Counted from the stretch's first letter, positions 1 to 10,750 are shown. The stretch is DNA of 64,000 bases from Xanthomarina arctica (GCF_014638915.1 NZ_BMFQ01000001.1:1067142-1131141); one strand, 5' to 3'. Notes: generated by a model from the sequence alone, not told the origin. Program-made: numbers and translations.

Positions 1-59
1 TTTAAATGACCATTAAATTTAATCTAAAAAAAGCGGATTACTCTTTGATAATCAGTCTA

Positions 60-1928
60 TTATTTAATTATCAAGAATTCCGAACGTCTGTTCTGAGCAT
101 CTTCTTCCTCTGTGCAATTTGCTTTACAAGCCACTTTAGGGTCTGCACTTCCAATACCTTCAGCTGAAAGTCGGTCTTTATTTATTCCTTTAGAAATAAG
201 ATACTGAACGGTTGATTGAGCACGTCTTTCAGACAGTTTTAAATTGTATTCTGGACTCCCTTGGCTGTCTGTATGTGAACGTACCAATATTTTCATATCG
301 GGATAATCATTCATTATTGTTACCAATTTATCTAATTCGAATGCACCTTGCTGTGTAATGTTACTTTTATTAAACTCGAAGTAGATGTTGTTTAATTTGA
401 CTTCGGTTTCAGTAATCATTTCATTTATTGGATTTAATGAAGCATTTACAGCTAAGGCATCTTTTTTAGTGCCTGTAACAGGTATGGTAAGGGCATCATA
501 TCCATCTTTTGAAATTGTGATATAATAATCAGGTTCGCAAGAAACATGAAAGGACGTGTTGCCTTTAGAATTACTAGACTGTTCTGTAATAGGATTATTT
601 TGAGAATCTTTAATAACTACTTTGGCTCCTGAAATTAGAGCATTTGTTTTAGCGTCTTTTACAGAAACTATAATTTCTACATGGCAAATTGGAATGGCCA
701 AATAAATATTGTCTACTCCAGAACGATTAGATGAAAAATACCCGATTTCCTTAAGTGTATTTATACTAAAAGCGAAATCGTCTCTATTAGTATTAACCGC
801 GTTTCCCAGGTTGATGGCGTCTTCATTGTTGTTTAATTCTACTTTAAAGATATCTAATCCACCAAAACCTTGTTTGCCACTTGATGCAAAATAAAGGATG
901 TTGTTGTCGCTAATAAAAGGAAAACCTTCTTTTCCAGAAGTATTTACACGTGCTCCTAAATTTTCTGGTTTGCTATAAGAATTACTGCTAATAGAAACTT
1001 TCCAAATATCAGTATCTCCTAATCCTCCAGGCATATTAGAAGTAAAAAATAGGGTTTTGCCATCCGAACTTAAACTTGGGTGACTTACAGAATAGTTAAT
1101 ACTATTGAATGGTAATGCTTGGATGTTTTCCCATTTCCCATTAACTAAATTTGCTTTATATAAGCCTTGTTGCGCTAATTTTGCCTTATTGTTTTTTAAT
1201 TTTTTGTAAGAACCTTCACTGTGTCCATCACGAGAAAAATACATGGTTTTACCATCGGCACTTAAAGTAATTGGGCCATCATGATAAGGAGTGTTTAAAC
1301 TTTTAACAGCTTCCGGTTCTGTTAAACTTCCATCCTCATTTCTTACCGATTTGTAAATGTCTAAATAAGATTGGTTTGTCCAATAATCTTCTTTTTTGCC
1401 GTTACTTCTTGTACTCACAAAATAAAGAATATTATCATTTGTTAGAATAGCCCCAAAGTCACTTCCTTCAGAATCACTTATTGTAGTTTCTTCAACCTCG
1501 AAGAATTCTGACTTATCTGTTAGTTGAGGTATATAATTTGGATTTTTCAAATGATTTTTGGCACGAATATCATTAGGCATTTTTTGCGCAAAAACATCCA
1601 TTTGCTTATTAGCCTCCTTATATTTTCCTTGAGATTTTAAAGTTTGTGCATATTTAAAATATGTTTCAGCATCTTGATCTGTTTGGACTGCTTTGGCATA
1701 CCATTTAGTAGCTTCTTCAATATTAAAAACATTGTAATAGCTGTCTGCTAATTGCTTATAAACATGCGCATCTGCTTTATTGTTCTTAATTAGTATTAAG
1801 TAGGCATCGATAGCATCGACATATTGATAACTCTCAAAAAGATTGTCAGCTTTTTCAGAATTTTTGTTTTGTCCGAAGCTGGCCGTCACAATAAGGGCGA
1901 TACTTAAAAGACTATATATTTTTTTCAT
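60..1928 (-). CDS. OmpA family protein with TPR and PD40 repeats (T9SS/adhesin-associated)
   Basis: About 622 residues. A signal peptide (MKKIYSLLSIALIVTASFG) is followed by TPR-like helices (about 25-125), PD40/WD40-like beta-propeller repeats (about 155-415, recurring S.DGKT..F.S), a carboxypeptidase-regulatory/CnaB-like domain (about 420-500) and a C-terminal OmpA peptidoglycan-binding domain (about 509-622, with SHTDSQG and NRRSEF). The ATG at 1928 is preferred over an in-frame GTG at 1937, because only it begins directly with the signal peptide. It is the last gene of a minus-strand run after a PorP/SprF protein and a giant type B adhesin, with 17 bp between its start and the porP stop. 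Proteins of this type are inferred to anchor PorP/SprF-linked surface complexes to peptidoglycan; its own function is unproven. Confidence 0.9.
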   Translation of the reverse strand: MKKIYSLLSIALIVTASFGQNKNSEKADNLFESYQYVDAIDAYLILIKNNKADAHVYKQLADSYYNVFNIEEATKWYAKAVQTDQDAETYFKYAQTLKSQGKYKEANKQMDVFAQKMPNDIRAKNHLKNPNYIPQLTDKSEFFEVEETTISDSEGSDFGAILTNDNILYFVSTRSNGKKEDYWTNQSYLDIYKSVRNEDGSLTEPEAVKSLNTPYHDGPITLSADGKTMYFSRDGHSEGSYKKLKNNKAKLAQQGLYKANLVNGKWENIQALPFNSINYSVSHPSLSSDGKTLFFTSNMPGGLGDTDIWKVSISSNSYSKPENLGARVNTSGKEGFPFISDNNILYFASSGKQGFGGLDIFKVELNNNEDAINLGNAVNTNRDDFAFSINTLKEIGYFSSNRSGVDNIYLAIPICHVEIIVSVKDAKTNALISGAKVVIKDSQNNPITEQSSNSKGNTSFHVSCEPDYYITISKDGYDALTIPVTGTKKDALAVNASLNPINEMITETEVKLNNIYFEFNKSNITQQGAFELDKLVTIMNDYPDMKILVRSHTDSQGSPEYNLKLSERRAQSTVQYLISKGINKDRLSAEGIGSADPKVACKANCTEEEDAQNRRSEFLIIK

Positions 1929-1945
1929 TTTAAACACTTTTTTTA

Positions 1946-2905
1946 TTAGAAAAATCTAGGTGAAACAGATACTTTTTTAGGGAAATTTAAATCGAATAAT
2001 AACATGATTTCATGAGAACCGGATGTTGAAATATTAAGTTCAGATGTTGTAAAATCATATGCATATCCAATTCGTATTTCCGGAGTTATTGCAAAATTTG
2101 CCATAGCTCCGATAGAATCGTCTAGACGATAGGTAGCTCCTATTTCAAATTTTTCGAAGAATAGAAAGTTTGCTGAAACATCTAATGATGTTGGTGCTTC
2201 AAACGCCGATTTAAGTAAAAACGAAGGTTTAAATTTTGTGTTAGAAGATAAATTAAACACATATCCGGCAGATAAGAAATAATGCATCACATCTGAGCCA
2301 TATTTATACTCTTGACCATTGTCTGATAAATCTAAATACGTATTATCTAACATGTTTGGGATAGACAAAGAAACATAGTATTTATCTGTGTAATAAAAGA
2401 CACCGGCTCCAATATTTAAAAAAGTATTACTCGTGTTTTCACTAAAAGCTTCATCGCCAGCATCAGGTACATATCCATTACCTATATCGCTGTAAAGACC
2501 AATTTTCTGGAATGTTGCGCCAGTTTTAACACCAAAAGCCAATTTATGTTCTCCTCCTAAATTTAAAGTATATGAGACATCTACATAAGCATTTGTTTCC
2601 TCTACTGGTCCAATTTTATCTGAAACAAGGGAAAGTCCTACTCCTACATTTTTTCCTACAGGACTGCTAGCAGAAAAAGTAGCTGTTTTAGGGGCGTCAT
2701 TTATACCAACCCATTGAGAACGATATAATAATCCAATAGATAAATCTTCTTTAGAACCTGCATATGCAGGATTTATAACATTCATAGTATACATGTATTG
2801 TGTATACTGAGGGTCTTGTTGAGCATGTACACTGCCTAAGATCATAAGTGCTAATGCGATTGTAAAATATATTTTTTTCATCTGTATTTTATATTGCTTT
2901 TTCAT
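1946..2905 (-). CDS. PorP/SprF family type IX secretion outer membrane protein
   Basis: 319 residues. The N-terminus has a signal sequence then the family hallmark QQDPQYTQYMYTMNVINPAYAG, and the rest is an outer-membrane beta-barrel rich in alternating aromatic strands. An internal ATG at 2881 (MKKIYFTIALALMILG) gives a more ordinary signal peptide and may be the true start. In flavobacteria, proteins with type B sorting domains are commonly encoded next to a dedicated SprF-like protein needed for their secretion or attachment. The gene lies 6 bp downstream of such an adhesin and upstream of an OmpA/PD40 gene, the usual three-gene layout. Its specific partnership with that adhesin is inferred from position. 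Confidence 0.92.
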   Translation of the reverse strand: MKKQYKIQMKKIYFTIALALMILGSVHAQQDPQYTQYMYTMNVINPAYAGSKEDLSIGLLYRSQWVGINDAPKTATFSASSPVGKNVGVGLSLVSDKIGPVEETNAYVDVSYTLNLGGEHKLAFGVKTGATFQKIGLYSDIGNGYVPDAGDEAFSENTSNTFLNIGAGVFYYTDKYYVSLSIPNMLDNTYLDLSDNGQEYKYGSDVMHYFLSAGYVFNLSSNTKFKPSFLLKSAFEAPTSLDVSANFLFFEKFEIGATYRLDDSIGAMANFAITPEIRIGYAYDFTTSELNISTSGSHEIMLLFDLNFPKKVSVSPRFF

Positions 2906-2911
2906 TTATGA

Positions 2912-5900
2912 TTATTCTGGGCCGTTAATAAATACCCATCCAGTTTCGGAGGTGCCATCTGCTTTCCTTAAACTGTAGAAATAGGTACCGTCTGGAAGTT
3001 CTTTTCCTTTGTCCGATTGACCATACCATTGGTTTGTATAGTTGCCAGTAAACTTAAAGACTGTTGTGCCGTAACGGTTAAAAATTTCTAAATGTGTCAC
3101 TCCGTAACCTGTTAGGTCGAAGTTGTCGTTTTTACCATTTCCATCAGGGGAAATTCCTCTTGGTATATTTTTACATGATAATCTTTCTGTTGTAAATGAA
3201 GCCGTAGTTGAACAGCTTCCAAATTCTACAGTAACTGTAAATTGCGTAGGTGCAGTAATATTTTGATTTTGATTCGCATATTCGGTGACATTAAATGTTT
3301 CCGAATTTTCACCTACTACAAGGCCATTGGCATCCATCCAAGTATATGTTACATCATTTGGATCATAAGAGTTACCAGCGGGTGATGCGGTTAACCAATA
3401 TTCTGTATCGTTACAAGCTCCTTCAATTGAAACTTCTATTTCATCAAGTATTGTAATGTCAAAAGAACTGATACTACCTTCAATACAATTAGCAAGGTCT
3501 TCGACTATTTCATAAACAATCGTGTAATTGCCCATGGCACTTGCTGAGATATTAATTTCCCCAGTAGTTGCATTGATGGACAATCCTGTTTCAGAACTAA
3601 ATACACCTCCAGGTGTAAAACCAGTCTCTAAAGTTGGTAATACATTCGTACTATCTTCACAGTAAACGTTATCAGCATAAGTAAATCCGGAAACAGTACT
3701 TGTAACTTGAACTACTTCAATAGGAGTTGTATAAGTTCCTGCTTGAGTACAATTGGCTAGATCTGCATCAATGGTGTAAACCACAGTATGTGCTCCTGCA
3801 GTTGCAGATGTTAAATCGACTTCTCCAGTAGTTGCATCAACTGTTATAGTTGTTGAACTAAATATGCCACCAGTTGTGAACCCAATTGCTAGATTAGGTA
3901 AAACCGTATCTCCTGTTAATAAACAGAATGACTGAGTTCCATAATCAAACATCGTAACTGGACTAATTGTATCCTGAATGGTTATATTAAATGTGCTTGT
4001 AGCACCTTCTAAACAGTTTGTTAAGTCTTCGGAAATAACATACGTAATGTTATAGTTTCCAGCAGTACTTGTTGTCGTATTAATTTCACCTGTTGTTGAA
4101 TTAATATTTAATCCCGTTTCTGCACTAAAAGTTCCACCTGCTGTAAATCCTGTTGCAAGATCTGGTAATATGTTACCGCTATCTGAACAATAAAGGTCTT
4201 GTGCATAGGTAAACATGGTTTCAGGAACAATTGTTTCAACTATTTCAATAGTAGTTGTAGATGTACTTCCGTCGATACAGTTTGTTGGATCTGCTTCTAA
4301 AGTATAGACAACATCGTGCATGCCTATTGTTCCAGAAGTTAAATCTATTTCTCCTGTTGTAGCATTAACTGTTAGAGTTGTAGAACTAAATACACCTCCT
4401 GTTGTGAATCCAGTAGTAAGATTTGGTAATACTGAATTGCTTGAAAGTAAGCAGAACGGTATTGTACCATAATCAAAACTGGTAACAGGTGTTATTGCAT
4501 TGGTAAATTCTATGGTTGCCGTATAAGTTCCTGCGAGTGTACATGCGTCTGTATCTCCATCAAAAGTATATACTATATCATGTATACCTGCAGTAGTAGA
4601 TGCCATGTCAATTTCACCTGTTGTAGCATCAACAGTTAAAGTAGTTGAACTAAATACACCTCCCGTTGCAAATCCGGTAGTTAATGATGGCATTGGATTA
4701 TCGGCGATTACAATACATGTTGTTGCATAACTGAAAGTTAGTTCAGGTGTAAAAGAATCGCTGACTATAACTTCAATTTCGGTACGTGGTCCTTCACAAC
4801 CATTGTCGTCAACATTTACAACATAATAAGATGTTGTTGCAATTAAAGATGTGTCTGGAGTTGGAGCTGTGGTACTTCCAGTTCCACCAACAGCTTGCGT
4901 GTACCAAAGTAAGGTGTAACTACCGGTTGGTGTTGCCGTTAACTGTTGAGCAGTATCGTTTAAGCAATATTGAACAGGTGTTTCAACAGTTGGCATATCT
5001 GCTATTCCATTATAACTGATTTCAATATCATTTTCACAATAGCTTGTTTTCCAAGTAAAGGTATAAACGCCAGGTTCTAAAAAGCCAGAAATAGTAGTTG
5101 AATTGCTATTTGCATCAGCAAAAGTGACTAAGCTAGGATTACTATCACTAGGAATCCATGTTCCAGCTCCATTGGCTTGAACGGTAGCAACGGCATCATT
5201 ACAATCAACTTCAAACGATTCTGTAATAATTTCATTGTTACCAACAATATTTACAGCGTCTATAACATTTCCAATATCATCGTTTGTGGTAGCTCTAAAA
5301 ATGAATCGGGTAGAATTTTGACCTGCTGGTACTTGATATTCTCCTGATACAAGGGTCCAAGCCATTCTAACAGCTACGTTTTCGTTAATCACGGTATAAG
5401 GACCACCAGGTGGGCCGGCAACTACTTGAAGGGAATTGTCTTCAGATCTTCCTAAATGTGCATAACTAAAATCGAATAATGTTATTTCAGATGAATCAAA
5501 GTCTCTATAATAGCCTCTAACTTCTGGGTCATTTGGATCTATTAAATTGTCATCATCGGTTCTTATTTGAACACATTGACCACCTTCATAAGGTTCAAAA
5601 CCTGAAGTCGATAAGTCTTCCCAAATAATCACTGAATTTGCTTCTTCTAAAAGGAGATTACTACGCCATCCTGTTATAACTTGTGTTGTTACAAAGCCTA
5701 GGAAACTACCAGTCCTGTCCATTAAAGGATCTTCGAAACCACCATTTACCGTTTCTACTGAACAAAGGTCTGAAGGTGTTCTTAAACATACTTTAAATTT
5801 GCGACTATTAGCTATTGTACTATTTAAAGTCAACCTTAATTTATAATCTTCACCTACAATTAATTCAGATGAATACATAGCGACTAATGCTTTGTCGTAG

Positions 5901-8900
5901 GTACACGCTAATTCTTCAAGATTACCAGCGCCATTATCTTTGTAAAGCGTCATGGTAATATCCGGATAAGCTTCATCTCCAGTTGCATAGTAAAAGGTTC
6001 CTGAAAACCCGTTAACCTCTATAATATGGATGACAGATTCAGCTGTAAAGTTAAACCAGACATCTCCTGCATTATCACCATCACAACTCATAGTTTCTGA
6101 TGAAGCAGTAGCGCCAAGGAATGACACATCTGCAGCAAAAAGATCACAGAATTCATTTGAATTTATTGGAAGAGTAGTAGCTGTTGAAACATCATCATTT
6201 CGAATGAATTTAAAAGGTCCCGACCAATAACTTTCGTCATCTGTGCCACAAATAGCTCTTACAAAGTATTCGTAAGTAGTTGCATAGGGATCAATAAAAT
6301 CTGAAGCTGTTGGTGTGTAAGAGTTTGTAGATACAAGCGTCCCAGATTGCGGTATGGTACCGTTTCCTAGAGGTTGTACAGCCACTTCCCATTGTGTTTC
6401 ACTGCCACCTGCTGTCCAAGACATGACATTTGTTGCGCTAATGGTAAGATCTGTAGGTTGTGGGCATGAAATGGCACCACATATGGCAGCACCTTCATAC
6501 ACAATAGTTCCTAGTGGAAGACCAACAGGGCTTTGATAAACTATTCCTTGTTCGTTTAAGATGTCAAACTGGTAATTATCGTATTGATGCTGTGCACTAC
6601 CTAAAGTGGAAAATAAAACTGAAAATTCTACTCCAGAACATAAAAATACCGTAAATTCTTCATCTTCTTCCCCTTCGAAATCTAATGATTGTACCACTTG
6701 GTTGTTCTGAGTAATGTCTAGAGTTGCCGATATATCATAGTCACTTGTAAGTATAAAGGTATATTGACATAGGTTTTCAAAACTACATTTTGTTAGTAAT
6801 TCTTTAGGACCAGTCCATTCGCTTTCCGAGCTGTCACAGATAGCTCTAACATAGACATCATAGCTAGTGGATGCCGTAAGTCCAGATACTGGAAACGGAT
6901 TGGTTGGAGCGCTGTATAAATAGTTAGGGTCTGTATTTCCTACAGGAGCAGGTGTTCCTGATGGTTGCACTGAAATTTCCCATTCAGTTTCATCACCATT
7001 GGTATCCCAACCTACCAGTACTTCTGTGTCTATAATGTTGTAGAACGTAATATTAGTTGGTTCGGCACATTCAGGTCTATCTTCAATATTAATATTGTCT
7101 AAAATAAGAGCTGCACCACGATAACCTTCATCCCTAGGCGGGTAAGTTGGTATGTGAAATGCGATGTTTATATCACCAACAATTCCATCTGGTAAATTAA
7201 TTATTTTAACTAAATAATTTACATTATTGATAACTACAGGGTCATCTCCAGAATCGTATAAAACGGTTGTGAATTGATCTAAACCAGTTCCATTGGTAGA
7301 AAGGAGTACTTCTAAATCTTCAATTCTCCAGTCGTAAGTCACTCTGTAGTAGTATCTTAATCGTTGATTCTCTGTGATAGTAATTGTAGGAGAAATTAAC
7401 CAGTCGTCGCTAGCACCGTTAGTTTGTGTACTAATAGCTGCTGCTTGATCTCCTTCATAGGGATATGCGACATTGTTCATTTCCCACCAATTGATATCAC
7501 CATTATTATTAACAGTTTGCCAACAATCTTCCGAAGTAGAGTCATAGTTAAATGTTTCTACAAAAGGCGTTGTAAATGGCAAGCATAAAGTATCAAATCG
7601 CATAGGGCCAACCCATACACTTCCTTCAGGGTCACAGTCTGCCATTACATAGAATTCATAAGCTGTGTCTGCTGTTAAATCTGTAGCAGTATAATTTGGA
7701 GTGGTAGTTGATTCACCTGTTGTGGTTGGTATCCCTGTTCCTTCAGGTTGAACCACAATATTCCAAGCTGTTTCTTGATATCCTGGAGTCCAAGATAAAT
7801 CTGCAGTCGTTTCTGAAGTTGTATTTACGGTTAATAGAGTAGGGTCTGGACAGTCTGGAGCATCAATTATACTCACATTATCTAGTGTCAAGGTAGATAC
7901 AGGTCCTGTAAGTTCAGTAGGTACTCTAAAGGCTATATATATGGGGCCGTTTCCGTCTATTATTATAGATCTTGTTTCGAATCCGCTATTGGTGATTATT
8001 TCCAGAGGAGAAATCACTGAAAAACTACTTGGATTTGTATTTGTTGTAGACATAAGGACCTCTATTCCATGTCGGGCAACGCTATAAAATGGTGAAAAGT
8101 CAGCTCTAACCTCAAATGTCAACAGCTTTTCGCCATCTAAATTAATTTTTGGAGAAATTAAATAATCGTCACTCCCTTCACCTTGATATATAACATTCGT
8201 TTCTCTTATCCACCATCCTGGGGAGCCATCATTATCTCCTGTAACTTCCCAACAGAACTTTTTCGTATCTGGATCATTTTCATTAAAACTTTCATAGAAT
8301 GGCGTATCATAGGATGTACATAACGTGGTAAATGGGACAGGGCCAACCCATTGACTCAAGTCATCTACTCCACAAGCAGCTCTGACATAAAATTCATATC
8401 TGTTACCTGAATCTAAACCAGTAGCTGGGTAAAGTGTATTGATATCTGTTAGAACACCAGGTGTTGTAGGTACTCCAGAATCTAGATCTTGAACTTTTAC
8501 TTCCCATTCGGTTTCATCACCACCAGGAGTCCAGAAAAACCTTGCTGAATTGTCTGTAATGATTATCGCAAATGGATCCAGTGGATCTGGACAAGATGGT
8601 TTGTCTTCAATAAACACATCATCAATAGAGTATCTAAGAGCAGTTTCAGTTGTATTAGGCTCAATAATCCAAGCTACATTTACCTCTCCAGTAATATCAG
8701 GTAAATCAACAATAAATTCTTCAAAATTTGTATTACTTATACTTGTTGGAGCTAATGCCACAATCGTAAAGTCGTCATAACCAACTCCGGTTGTTGATAA
8801 TTTTATGGTAACAACTGATGTGCCTTGCGTAGAATTTTGTTTAAAGCGTAAACGTTTTGGAGTACCATCAAAATTTATACGAGGTGAAACATAGAAATCA

Positions 8901-10705
8901 TGATTTTCGTATCGTGAGGTACGTGTTACTGTGGTTGCCCATCCGCCAATAAAATTCCAGGTAATACCATCGCCATTAGCATCAATAGTGGTCCAGCATG
9001 GTTCTGGGTTTTCGTTTGTGGCATCGTTAAAATCTGTAAAATATGGTGTGTCAAATGTTGTACATTGTGTCGTAAATGTGTCTGGATTGCTCCATATTCC
9101 TGGAGTACCATTACATACAGATCTTACATATAAATCGTAAGTAGTAGCTGTAGTTAATCCTGAAATAGCATTATCTACATTGGTACTGGTTGGTGTTCCA
9201 GAACCTGTAGGCTCTCCAGAACCAGTTGGTACTGCAATATATTCCCAAGCATTAGAAAATCCTCCAATATTATCCCAAGAGTATGCAACACTGTTTTCTG
9301 TTAAATTATTATATCCAAAATCAGCTGGAGGTGCACATTCTTGCCCTGAAATAACCAATTCAAAGCACAATCCTGCCCCCGAACCAAATACTGAAGAGAC
9401 TATTATAATATACGTTTCACCTGCTTGAACTTCTAGGTTACTTATTGATTTAGGATCTGAACCTTGTGTTGTATACGTACCTGCAAGACAATTAACACCA
9501 ACATCTTCACAACTGTTGTAAACAAGTAGTGAGCTTAAACTGTTCCAACAGTTAGTTTCTGCGTTATTATCATCATACGTAGTTTGTGTTAATGTTATTA
9601 ACCCATCTTGGGTAGGAGTGTAGGTAAAAAATACTTTATCTCCCATTAAATAGTTAGTTGTACCTGTACCTGGTATGCAACCTGAACCCTCAGTCGTATA
9701 AACTTCGTCTGGGTTTACCCAATTAGCTAAATTGTCTGCAAAAACATATGGGGTTGTCGAAATATCAGGAACAATAATAGGCTCAGCACAAGATAAACCA
9801 TATTTTAAGGTTTCAAATGTAAAAGGTCCTTCAAACGCACTTTGTGTGCCATTATCACAAATAGCAGCAATATAGATGTCAAATTCTGTTTCTGGGTCTA
9901 AACCAAACAATTCAGAACTAAAGCCTGATACACCACTACCACTTGCTGCTGGAGGGAATCCAGTTGGTACACTTTGTATTTCAAAATTAGTAGCAGTAGG
10001 GTGTGTCCATGTTACTAAAGCTGAATCTACAGTAATACTTTCAATAGTTACGTCTTCCACTCCAACGCAACCTTCTAAAATAGAAACTTGGTCAACAAAC
10101 CATTCGTCTCCCGTTGGTGTTGCGCCATCTTGTGTATTAATAGCTACGAAAGCGACATATATGTTTAACCCTGTTGGAATACCAGTTAATTGTACAACCT
10201 TTTTCTCGTATTCTGTTTGTAAGCCTGAGTTTAAATCTGATTCAGTATAAGATTGTAAAACAATATTGAAACCATCAATATCTGGTTGTGCAGCTGTAGA
10301 AACCCGTATTTGATATTCTGTACCATAGTCTATTTCACTTGCTTGTTTTGTGTAAAATTGAATTTCCCCATTTTCTGGAACAGAAATTAGTGGTGTAACC
10401 AAGAAATATTCTGCGGTGTTTTGATCACCAATATTATCTGCGCTAGGATTTATTGATACACCGTCGGTACCTAAATAGCCGTCCGTTGTAGAACTCCAAT
10501 CTATATTAGCATTAGGGTTCCCGAAAAGGGTCCATGTTGCAGGAATACCAGAATCAAATGATTCATTTAATTGGGCAAATCCTTTTCCGGAAATTAGAAA
10601 AAATAAAGATAGAATAAAAGCGAAATTAAGGCTTCTGTTTTTATCCATTCTTCTTGAAGAAAAGCAGGATTTAGTTGCTACAGTTTTGTGTAACTTGTTT
10701 ATCAT
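2912..10705 (-). CDS. Giant multidomain surface adhesin with type B T9SS (gliding motility-associated) C-terminal domain
   Basis: About 2597 residues. The ATG at 10705 is used; an ATG at 10648 (MDKNRSLNFAFILSLFFLISG) gives a cleaner signal peptide, and the codon at 10714 is TTG. The protein alternates choice-of-anchor-J/cleaved-adhesin-like domains (four, starting near residues 49, 550, 800 and 1045) with six fibronectin-III modules that open with C..P and end ..W.GP..F.T. PPC-like and carbohydrate-binding-like segments follow, then an Ig-like CHU module (about 1900-1985), five 87-90-residue tandem repeats (about 1983-2425) and a C-terminal type B sorting domain containing ISPDGNGKNDNFDL and LEIFNRYGTTVF. 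It is expected to be exported by T9SS and held at the cell surface with the adjacent PorP/SprF protein. The ligand is unknown. Confidence 0.93.
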   Translation of the reverse strand: MINKLHKTVATKSCFSSRRMDKNRSLNFAFILSLFFLISGKGFAQLNESFDSGIPATWTLFGNPNANIDWSSTTDGYLGTDGVSINPSADNIGDQNTAEYFLVTPLISVPENGEIQFYTKQASEIDYGTEYQIRVSTAAQPDIDGFNIVLQSYTESDLNSGLQTEYEKKVVQLTGIPTGLNIYVAFVAINTQDGATPTGDEWFVDQVSILEGCVGVEDVTIESITVDSALVTWTHPTATNFEIQSVPTGFPPAASGSGVSGFSSELFGLDPETEFDIYIAAICDNGTQSAFEGPFTFETLKYGLSCAEPIIVPDISTTPYVFADNLANWVNPDEVYTTEGSGCIPGTGTTNYLMGDKVFFTYTPTQDGLITLTQTTYDDNNAETNCWNSLSSLLVYNSCEDVGVNCLAGTYTTQGSDPKSISNLEVQAGETYIIIVSSVFGSGAGLCFELVISGQECAPPADFGYNNLTENSVAYSWDNIGGFSNAWEYIAVPTGSGEPTGSGTPTSTNVDNAISGLTTATTYDLYVRSVCNGTPGIWSNPDTFTTQCTTFDTPYFTDFNDATNENPEPCWTTIDANGDGITWNFIGGWATTVTRTSRYENHDFYVSPRINFDGTPKRLRFKQNSTQGTSVVTIKLSTTGVGYDDFTIVALAPTSISNTNFEEFIVDLPDITGEVNVAWIIEPNTTETALRYSIDDVFIEDKPSCPDPLDPFAIIITDNSARFFWTPGGDETEWEVKVQDLDSGVPTTPGVLTDINTLYPATGLDSGNRYEFYVRAACGVDDLSQWVGPVPFTTLCTSYDTPFYESFNENDPDTKKFCWEVTGDNDGSPGWWIRETNVIYQGEGSDDYLISPKINLDGEKLLTFEVRADFSPFYSVARHGIEVLMSTTNTNPSSFSVISPLEIITNSGFETRSIIIDGNGPIYIAFRVPTELTGPVSTLTLDNVSIIDAPDCPDPTLLTVNTTSETTADLSWTPGYQETAWNIVVQPEGTGIPTTTGESTTTPNYTATDLTADTAYEFYVMADCDPEGSVWVGPMRFDTLCLPFTTPFVETFNYDSTSEDCWQTVNNNGDINWWEMNNVAYPYEGDQAAAISTQTNGASDDWLISPTITITENQRLRYYYRVTYDWRIEDLEVLLSTNGTGLDQFTTVLYDSGDDPVVINNVNYLVKIINLPDGIVGDINIAFHIPTYPPRDEGYRGAALILDNINIEDRPECAEPTNITFYNIIDTEVLVGWDTNGDETEWEISVQPSGTPAPVGNTDPNYLYSAPTNPFPVSGLTASTSYDVYVRAICDSSESEWTGPKELLTKCSFENLCQYTFILTSDYDISATLDITQNNQVVQSLDFEGEEDEEFTVFLCSGVEFSVLFSTLGSAQHQYDNYQFDILNEQGIVYQSPVGLPLGTIVYEGAAICGAISCPQPTDLTISATNVMSWTAGGSETQWEVAVQPLGNGTIPQSGTLVSTNSYTPTASDFIDPYATTYEYFVRAICGTDDESYWSGPFKFIRNDDVSTATTLPINSNEFCDLFAADVSFLGATASSETMSCDGDNAGDVWFNFTAESVIHIIEVNGFSGTFYYATGDEAYPDITMTLYKDNGAGNLEELACTYDKALVAMYSSELIVGEDYKLRLTLNSTIANSRKFKVCLRTPSDLCSVETVNGGFEDPLMDRTGSFLGFVTTQVITGWRSNLLLEEANSVIIWEDLSTSGFEPYEGGQCVQIRTDDDNLIDPNDPEVRGYYRDFDSSEITLFDFSYAHLGRSEDNSLQVVAGPPGGPYTVINENVAVRMAWTLVSGEYQVPAGQNSTRFIFRATTNDDIGNVIDAVNIVGNNEIITESFEVDCNDAVATVQANGAGTWIPSDSNPSLVTFADANSNSTTISGFLEPGVYTFTWKTSYCENDIEISYNGIADMPTVETPVQYCLNDTAQQLTATPTGSYTLLWYTQAVGGTGSTTAPTPDTSLIATTSYYVVNVDDNGCEGPRTEIEVIVSDSFTPELTFSYATTCIVIADNPMPSLTTGFATGGVFSSTTLTVDATTGEIDMASTTAGIHDIVYTFDGDTDACTLAGTYTATIEFTNAITPVTSFDYGTIPFCLLSSNSVLPNLTTGFTTGGVFSSTTLTVNATTGEIDLTSGTIGMHDVVYTLEADPTNCIDGSTSTTTIEIVETIVPETMFTYAQDLYCSDSGNILPDLATGFTAGGTFSAETGLNINSTTGEINTTTSTAGNYNITYVISEDLTNCLEGATSTFNITIQDTISPVTMFDYGTQSFCLLTGDTVLPNLAIGFTTGGIFSSTTITVDATTGEVDLTSATAGAHTVVYTIDADLANCTQAGTYTTPIEVVQVTSTVSGFTYADNVYCEDSTNVLPTLETGFTPGGVFSSETGLSINATTGEINISASAMGNYTIVYEIVEDLANCIEGSISSFDITILDEIEVSIEGACNDTEYWLTASPAGNSYDPNDVTYTWMDANGLVVGENSETFNVTEYANQNQNITAPTQFTVTVEFGSCSTTASFTTERLSCKNIPRGISPDGNGKNDNFDLTGYGVTHLEIFNRYGTTVFKFTGNYTNQWYGQSDKGKELPDGTYFYSLRKADGTSETGWVFINGPE
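3430..4765 (-). repeat. Five in-frame tandem repeats inside the giant adhesin (order A-A-B-A-B)
   Basis: Five units of about 260-272 bp encode the recurring pattern TGF..GG.FS, then TTGEI, then a Y.I or Y.L strand and a C. Two subtypes occur: A (TLTVDATTGEID-like, near 4623, 4351 and 3831) and B (ETGLNINSTTGEIN-like, near 4090 and 3560). Reading N- to C-terminal the order is A, A, B, A, B, consistent with a duplicated A-B pair. Reading frame is preserved throughout, so this is a protein repeat and not a noncoding array. Confidence 0.85.
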
Positions 10706-10750
10706 GTCAAACAATTTCAGTTAATAATTTAGGTTAAATATATGTATATA

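Noticed and set aside
3430-4765. Regularly spaced repeats resembling a CRISPR-like array
   Set aside because: The repeats are about 265 bp long, keep one reading frame and encode protein domains of the adhesin.
9876-10250. Plus-strand ORF of 124 codons inside the adhesin gene
   Set aside because: It is antisense to a conserved domain of the adhesin and has no family resemblance or promoter.
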